DNA of 15,985 bases from an uncultured Dorea sp. GTDB taxonomy: Bacteria > Bacillota > Clostridia > Lachnospirales > Lachnospiraceae. The stretch lies in contig NZ_CAKRAH010000060.1 of the NCBI RefSeq assembly GCF_934294775.1, positions 1 to 15,985 on the forward strand, written 5' to 3'. Shown piece by piece: positions 12,415 to 15,985 of this stretch. A program made the position numbers and the translations under genes. The notes beneath the pieces were generated by a model. That model did no database searches, was not told the DNA's origin, and saw only the letters and a program-made list of their open reading frames with translations. Positions within the stretch are counted from its first letter, which is position 1; the number at the start of each line of letters is the position of its first letter.

Positions 12415-13017
12415 CTACTGTATTTCAAATACAGCAATCCGCTCCCTTGGATCTTCTCCCGGGAACAGATCCATACACGTAATCTCATCTGTAAACATCA
12501 GCGCTTCCACCGTCATCAGATACGAAATATATTCGTCTGACGGATAGTAAAAGAACATCTGGATCTGCCTTGGTTTCACGTAATACGATTTCAGGATTCT
12601 TGCCATCACTTTTCGAAGTATCTCCACTGAAAATGGATTAAAAAAGTAAATTCTGTCTACACTCTCCGGTATCTCAAACAGCTCTGCGTTCGCAAGCTTT
12701 ATATCGACTCTCGCTGATGATACTGCATCTTTTTTATTTTCTACAGCCTTCTCGTATATTCTTTCATCATATTCGATTCCGATGGATCTGCATCTCGTCT
12801 GATAAGAGAGAAACATATCTACCCGTCCTTTTCCACAGCCATAATCCAGTAATATATTTCCTTTCCGGATATATCCTGAATTCGCAAGCCGCTCCAGTAC
12901 AGAGTATGGTGTTGGCTCATATGGATAGCGGTACTGGTCTGCATGTGTGTCGTCTCTTCCCATTGTATGGATATGCAGAAGCTTATCCCATCTTGATTCA
13001 TTTTTATCTTCTTTCAT
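12415..13017 (-). CDS. Class I SAM-dependent methyltransferase
   Basis: A 200-residue protein with a Rossmann methyltransferase fold. Motif I is LLDYGCGKGRV (about 57-67), the acidic end of strand 2 is GIEYDERIYE (about 79-88), motif II-like NAELFEIP follows, and YFFNPFS (about 124-130) takes the place of motif IV. The N terminus (LLHIHTMGRDDTHADQYRYP) resembles small Firmicute methyltransferases of unknown substrate. Motif IV NPFS hints at a family acting on small molecules or proteins, but I would not name a substrate. The ribosome site before ATG 13017 is weak, and expression may depend on coupling to upstream transcription. Gap to the next gene is 36 bases. Confidence 0.85.
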   Translation of the reverse strand: MKEDKNESRWDKLLHIHTMGRDDTHADQYRYPYEPTPYSVLERLANSGYIRKGNILLDYGCGKGRVDMFLSYQTRCRSIGIEYDERIYEKAVENKKDAVSSARVDIKLANAELFEIPESVDRIYFFNPFSVEILRKVMARILKSYYVKPRQIQMFFYYPSDEYISYLMTVEALMFTDEITCMDLFPGEDPRERIAVFEIQ

Positions 13018-13043
13018 CTTGTTACTCTATACTCTTTCGTTAC

Positions 13044-13094
13044 TTTTGCTATTTACAGCTTTCTTTGCTCTTTTGCTGCTTTTTGCTATTTACA
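13044..13094. repeat. Short direct repeat before the methyltransferase gene
   Basis: TTTTGCTATTTACA occurs at 13044-13057 and again at 13081-13094, 37 bases apart, in a T-rich spacer between two genes. It may be a local duplication or a pair of binding sites. Confidence 0.5.
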
Positions 13095-13125
13095 TTTTTT
13101 ATTATTTTACTACCTGTATTTGATT

Positions 13126-13590
13126 CTACTCTGCAATATTTTCTTCCTTTATTCGTTTCAAAATAAGCTTCTCAAATGATTCTTTAAAGCGCTTATCATC
13201 TTCTTCCGTCCTTTTTGCCGGACCTTTTAAGTGATGTTTCTTCTTTGTGTTTCTTGCCTTCTTTGCCAGATGACGCTCCATCAGCATCCGGTCAATATTT
13301 TCATTCGTATACCATTTACCGTTTTGATGGATTCCGCAGGCTCCTTTTCCCAGAATCATAGCCGCAACGCCGTAATCCTGCGTCACAACAATATCCCCTT
13401 TCCGGCACAGGCTCACCAGTTTGAAGTCTACTGCATCTGCCCCGGCACCAACAGTAATCACTTCACTGTAATCCGAGTGCAGGACATGGTTCGTATCGCA
13501 CAGAAGTGTTACCGGAAGTTTATATTCTTTTGCAAGCTGTTCTACGATACCTACTACAGGGCAGGCATCTGCATCTACATATATTTTCAT
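13126..13590 (-). CDS. YaiI/YqxD family protein (UPF0178, DUF188)
   Basis: A 154-residue cytosolic protein. The family opens with MKIYVDADACPV, seen here, followed by TLLCDTNHVLHSDYSEV, VGAGADAVDFKLVSL, GDIVVTQDYGVAAMILGKGA and YTNENIDRMLMERHLAKKAR. These acidic clusters (Asp6, Asp8, the D-TQDYG segment) resemble the metal site of PIN/NYN-type nucleases, to which DUF188 is distantly related; activity is unproven. Length is normal for the family. The C-terminal tail is strongly basic then mixed, which may bind nucleic acid. Ribosome site is modest (AAGAGAAT directly before ATG). A terminator for the upstream gene lies at 13702-13734, so it is probably transcribed on its own or with the methyltransferase. 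Confidence 0.93.
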   Translation of the reverse strand: MKIYVDADACPVVGIVEQLAKEYKLPVTLLCDTNHVLHSDYSEVITVGAGADAVDFKLVSLCRKGDIVVTQDYGVAAMILGKGACGIHQNGKWYTNENIDRMLMERHLAKKARNTKKKHHLKGPAKRTEEDDKRFKESFEKLILKRIKEENIAE

Positions 13591-13701
13591 ATTCTCTTAA
13601 TCAGCCTCGTACTTCCTTTTTATTTTTATAACTCATTTTCACAAGCTTTTTTCGATGAATCTCTTTAAGTTTACCATTTTCTTACTTGCTTTGATATACT
13701 C

Positions 13702-13734
13702 AAAAGCCACTAAGTTTTCACTTAATGGCCTTTT
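13702..13734 (-). terminator. Terminator after the small duplicated membrane protein
   Basis: AAAAGCCACTAAGT (13702-13715) pairs with ACTTAATGGCCTTTT (13720-13734), with one bulged G and one wobble pair; TTTT ends the stem on the minus strand. It lies 20 bases past the stop codon of the gene at 13755. Confidence 0.8.
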
Positions 13735-13754
13735 CGTATATCACATAATTTTCT

Positions 13755-13964
13755 TTATTCTGCTGTCTCTTCCGTCTCCAAAGCTTTCTTAGCCTTGCTC
13801 TTTCCGCCTATCATCTTGTGACCGGAATACACCGCCATAATCATACAAACCAGCGCACCAAAAGCAAAATACTTATGTGCCTCTTTTGAATTACGATATC
13901 CTGTATACATCGCTCCGATCATTGCGATCAACGCTCCAACCGACCATCTTTTATGTGCCTTCAT
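13755..13964 (-). CDS. Small membrane protein made of a tandem duplication
   Basis: About 69 residues. I start it at the ATG at 13964 (MKAHKRW), which has GAGGGGG 7 bases upstream; the in-frame ATG at 13970 is too close to that site. Two copies of one motif follow each other: AHKRWSVGALIAMIGAMYTG and AHKYFAFGALVCMIMAVYSG. Each is a membrane helix with a small basic entry and a YxG exit. The C-terminal tail is charged (KSKAKKALETEETAE) and probably cytosolic. Similar small proteins occur in Lachnospiraceae (DUF6219-like by memory, not checked). Function unknown. It lies between yitT-like and yaiI-like genes, with its own terminator. Confidence 0.75.
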   Translation of the reverse strand: MKAHKRWSVGALIAMIGAMYTGYRNSKEAHKYFAFGALVCMIMAVYSGHKMIGGKSKAKKALETEETAE

Positions 13965-14110
13965 TGCCATACCCCCTCTTATATATTTTATTCTATCTTA
14001 CTGCTTTCTTCCATGAAAGCAAATACATTTTTCAATATTCCCAGCTTCTTCCGAATGCATGGTGTTTAAAACCACTCTGCAAAACTCTTATTTCTGAATT
14101 TTTCTTATTG

Positions 14111-14983
14111 CTAAAATCCTCTCGTCTTCGGCCGGTACCGCATATCTGATACCGTATATACCGTCACAAACGCGTCCGGATCCTTCTGGACGATATAGTT
14201 CATCAGCTTCTGGTACTCACTCTTATCCACGATCGTAATAATCTCTCTATATTTTTTCATGTTATAAGCACCGATTGCCTCGTAGAATGTCGCACCACTA
14301 TGTAATTCATGCAATATGAACTGCCGCACCTCTTCTTCGTATTTCGTAATGATGCAGACACGTCTCTTTACATTCTGACCGAAAATGAAATGATCCAGCA
14401 CAATTCCATTAAAGTAAGTACCAAGTACACTTAAAACCACTGCCTTTTTATCATAGATCAGTGCTGACGAAAGTGCCACACACATCCCTGAGATCGACAT
14501 TGCTTTTCCAAGTTCAATGTGCAGATACTTATTCATGATCTTTGCCACAATATCCAGCCCGCCTGACGATGCATTCATATTGAATAATATACTGAGTCCG
14601 ACACTGACCACCAGAATGTAACACAACACATCCAGCTCTGTACTGTTCGTCAGTGATTGAAAGTCCGGAAATACATGTTCAAACACCGCAAGATATACCG
14701 GCAGCAGAATACTCGTATATACCGTCTTCGCCCCAAAGTCTGTTCCGCACGTCAGGAATCCGATCACAAGCAGCACCACATTCAGAATCATCGTAATCGT
14801 AGACACATGTAGCGGCACATAATGCGCCATAATGATCGCCAGTGCAGATATACTGCTGATAGACGTCTGACTCGGGATTAAGAAAAAATACACAGCCGCC
14901 GCAATGATCCCCACTGCTATCGTCATGACTGCTACTTCTCTTACCTTTTCCGGGGTGCAGACTACTTTCTTTTTTTCGTTCAT
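14111..14983 (-). CDS. YitT family membrane protein (DUF2179 C-terminal domain)
   Basis: A 290-residue protein with five or so membrane helices in the first 200 residues (for example VAVMTIAVGIIAAAVYFFL, TITMILNVVLLVIGFLTCG and VLCYILVVSVGLSILFNM). The family segment FNMNASSGGLDIVAKIMNKY sits at about 133-152. The cytosolic DUF2179 domain follows (about 207-290): VCIITKYEEEVRQFILHELH, GATFYEAIGAYNMKK, then EIITIVDKSEYQKLMNYI and DPDAFVTVYTVSDM. YitT proteins are widespread in Firmicutes, often several per genome; their transport or sensing role is not known. Start is ATG 14983 with GGGGAA upstream. A small hairpin GCTTTC/GAAAGC lies between it and the next gene. Confidence 0.93.
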   Translation of the reverse strand: MNEKKKVVCTPEKVREVAVMTIAVGIIAAAVYFFLIPSQTSISSISALAIIMAHYVPLHVSTITMILNVVLLVIGFLTCGTDFGAKTVYTSILLPVYLAVFEHVFPDFQSLTNSTELDVLCYILVVSVGLSILFNMNASSGGLDIVAKIMNKYLHIELGKAMSISGMCVALSSALIYDKKAVVLSVLGTYFNGIVLDHFIFGQNVKRRVCIITKYEEEVRQFILHELHSGATFYEAIGAYNMKKYREIITIVDKSEYQKLMNYIVQKDPDAFVTVYTVSDMRYRPKTRGF

Positions 14984-15041
14984 TTTTCATTCCCCACTTT
15001 TTGTTTTTAGTCCAATTTTTATATTAGTACTTATTCAGCTA

Positions 15042-15443
15042 TTATGCCAACAGTTCTTTTACTGCCCTCTCAAATTCATAAAGTAAATCAATATATGTTC
15101 CGATAATTGTATTACAATGTTCTTTTACAATATCGCAATCATAATCATGTGCTAATTGATTTCTCACTTTCAACATTTCCATCCATGTCTCATCTGAGAT
15201 CAGATTTGCTTTAAAAGATTCTCTCAATACCTCTCTTGGCGATCCTTCTACAAATCCTGTAATCGCATAATACTGAACCAATATATCTTTCATTACTTTC
15301 CACGCCAGATCAAATGTAATACTGAATTTCGCACTGGTTCCACTTAGCACAAACGAATCTGAAAGATCTCTTTCTCTTGCTTCTGCCAATACATCCAGTG
15401 AATTGCAAAAAGATACAAATCTCTTATTAAATTTTTCGTCCAT
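15042..15443 (-). CDS. HepT-like HEPN protein (nucleotidyltransferase substrate-binding, HI0074 type)
   Basis: A 133-residue all-helical protein. It has the RX4HXY signature of HEPN ribonucleases at VRNQLAHDY: Arg94, His99, Tyr101. Helices before it (FSITFDLAWKVMKDIL, about 40-55) match the substrate-binding partners of minimal nucleotidyltransferases. In the characterised MntA-HepT system the HEPN protein is an RNase toxin and the partner attaches AMP to the motif tyrosine to silence it; all three residues are present here. The start codon overlaps the end of the upstream nucleotidyltransferase gene by 17 bases, which implies coupled translation. The alternative is a noncatalytic HI0074-type partner. 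Activity in this genome is inference. Confidence 0.9.
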   Translation of the reverse strand: MDEKFNKRFVSFCNSLDVLAEARERDLSDSFVLSGTSAKFSITFDLAWKVMKDILVQYYAITGFVEGSPREVLRESFKANLISDETWMEMLKVRNQLAHDYDCDIVKEHCNTIIGTYIDLLYEFERAVKELLA

Positions 15444-15705
15444 ATTCTTTGATATCCTCCAACAACAATTGATTTCTACACGTATCCAGATTCAATAAAT
15501 CAACGCTATAAAGAGTTGGTAAATCTTCTACCTCTTCAGCCAGCATATCAAAATCATCTACTCCTGTCACCGCTATATCAATATCACTACGTTCTCTTGC
15601 AGTTCCTTTTGCTCTTGAACCGTACAATATCACTTCTTTTGCCTGATATTTTTTACAAAGTCTTCCCACTTCTCTTATAACTTCTTCCGGACTCACAACC
15701 CTCAC
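15427..15705 (-). CDS. MntA-like minimal nucleotidyltransferase (antitoxin partner)
   Basis: A 92-residue nucleotidyltransferase. The GSX10DXD motif is complete: Gly29-Ser30 in YGSRAKG, then Asp41 and Asp43 in SDIDIAV; a third acidic residue, in YSVDLLNLD near residue 70, completes the metal site. Such small enzymes transfer AMP from ATP to the paired HEPN protein. The start is GTG; the frame has GTG at 15705 and again three codons on, and AGGTGAGG lies close to both, so the true start is uncertain by three codons. A TATAAT at 15724-15729 could be the -10 box, but no good -35 lies upstream. Palindrome 15770-15808 separates this pair from the tRNA fragment. Confidence 0.9.
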   Translation of the reverse strand: MRVVSPEEVIREVGRLCKKYQAKEVILYGSRAKGTARERSDIDIAVTGVDDFDMLAEEVEDLPTLYSVDLLNLDTCRNQLLLEDIKEYGRKI

Positions 15706-15769
15706 CTACAGTATCTATCATAAATTATATCGAGTTTACAACAGCTATCCTTTCTGTTACGTATCCTGA

Positions 15770-15808
15770 TATACAAGAGAACCTGCCACTGGCCACTTTT
15801 CTTGTATA
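15770..15808. repeat. Near-perfect 39-base palindrome (family B, copy 2)
   Basis: TATACAAGA at one end and TCTTGTATA at the other, with inner AA/TT and GCCA/TGGC pairs around a central C at 15789. It matches the hairpin at 4991-5023 through ACCTGCCAC-GGC and TTTTCTT. No T-run follows on either strand, so it is not a simple terminator. Confidence 0.75.
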
Positions 15809-15817
15809 CTTAGGTAT

Positions 15818-15859
15818 TAAAAATGAGTGAAAGCTCATATTTACAAACTCTCACTCATT
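15818..15859 (-). terminator. Terminator downstream of the tRNA 3' fragment
   Basis: AATGAGTGAAAG (15822-15833) pairs with CTCTCACTCATT (15848-15859), with one G-T pair; TTTT follows on the minus strand. Its position 17 bases after the tRNA 3' end is what one expects for the original tRNA gene. Confidence 0.85.
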
Positions 15860-15875
15860 CATCCTTATAGCTTAC

Positions 15876-15916
15876 CGCTCCCTGCAGGAATCGAACCTGC
15901 AACTAGCCCTTAGGAG
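15876..15916 (-). tRNA. 3' half of a tRNA-Arg(CCU)-like gene, 5' half missing
   Basis: On the minus strand: anticodon-loop-like CTCCTAA (anticodon CCU), then GGGCT, variable AGTT, T arm GCAGG-TTCGATT-CCTGC, and acceptor 3' strand AGGGAGC plus G; CCA is not encoded. Upstream of the loop the sequence is GAGCT, which does not pair with GGGCT, and I find no GCTCCCT acceptor strand or D arm within 70 bases. The break at the anticodon loop is the pattern left when a mobile element integrates in a tRNA and duplicates its 3' end. A true complete tRNA of odd shape is less likely. Confidence 0.6.
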
Positions 15917-15985
15917 AGCTCCAATCTATTGTCACTCTCTGTCAATCTGAGGTAAGGTAAACCCATATGGGACACTATTAAAAAC
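15914..15985 (-). CDS. Possible C-terminal end of an ORF entering from the right
   Basis: One minus-strand frame is open from the window edge to a TAA lying inside the tRNA-like anticodon loop, with the last residues HMGLPYLRLTESDNRLELS. Integrase genes of elements that sit in tRNAs often end at the attachment site, but 23 codons do not allow identification. It may be chance. Confidence 0.15.

Noticed and set aside
14679..14990. A 103-codon minus-strand ORF inside yitT
   Set aside because: Alternative frame of the YitT-family gene, which has clear membrane helices and a DUF2179 domain.
1..15985. CRISPR arrays, insertion-sequence transposases, rRNA
   Set aside because: No regularly spaced repeats, no transposase motifs and no rRNA-like sequence were seen on either strand.

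Overview
The window looks like a chromosomal segment of a low-to-moderate GC Firmicute, most likely a gut Lachnospiraceae (Ruminococcus/Dorea/Blautia-like). The evidence is strong AGGAGG-type ribosome binding sites, a T-box leader, clostridial-type riboswitches, and genes of families common in that group (DacF-type carboxypeptidase, YitT, DUF4230, AIM24, DUF1653). The genus is inferred. Every gene I can support lies on the minus strand, so the text below follows transcription from right to left where order matters.

Right end (about 15,040-15,985): the 3' half of a tRNA-Arg(CCU)-like gene with no matching 5' half (a possible attachment-site scar), its terminator, a palindromic repeat, and an overlapping MntA-type nucleotidyltransferase / HepT-type HEPN pair. 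Next (about 11,850-14,990) come ordinary genes: a YitT-family membrane protein, a tiny two-helix membrane protein made of a tandem duplication, a YaiI/YqxD (DUF188) protein, a class I methyltransferase and a DUF1653 protein that ends in a strong terminator.

From 7,300 to 11,760 lies a graveyard. A HAD phosphatase has lost its 5' end and carries a nonsense codon. Behind it is an L-ascorbate (ula/sga) operon in the order ulaG-ulaC-ulaA-ulaB-ulaR-ulaE-ulaF-hpr-X. Nearly every enzyme or transporter gene has lost an internal piece, or is joined to the tail of the next gene. Only the DeoR-type regulator and a small HPr are full length. That HPr keeps His15 but has Gln where the regulatory Ser46 should be.

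From 7,110 to 5,380 a three-gene cassette encodes a small membrane protein, a DUF4230 protein and an AIM24-family protein.

The left third (5,260-1,870) is the most interesting part. A strong promoter drives a c-di-GMP-I (GEMM-I) riboswitch with a terminator-like expression platform, followed by a soluble hybrid histidine kinase (GAF-like, PAS-like, HisKA, HATPase, receiver). Immediately after the kinase a second promoter drives a clear TPP riboswitch. No thiamine gene follows it: only two mini-ORFs and then a stand-alone HPt gene that could complete the phosphorelay. The HPt gene ends in a terminator, followed by a large perfect palindrome whose second, shortened copy lies near 5,340. The left end holds a DacF-like D,D-carboxypeptidase, and a T-box leader (stem I only) whose target gene, perhaps an aminoacyl-tRNA synthetase, is off the window.

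Thus three classes of RNA regulator (T-box, TPP, c-di-GMP) sit within about 5.2 kb, two of them around one kinase/HPt signalling pair.
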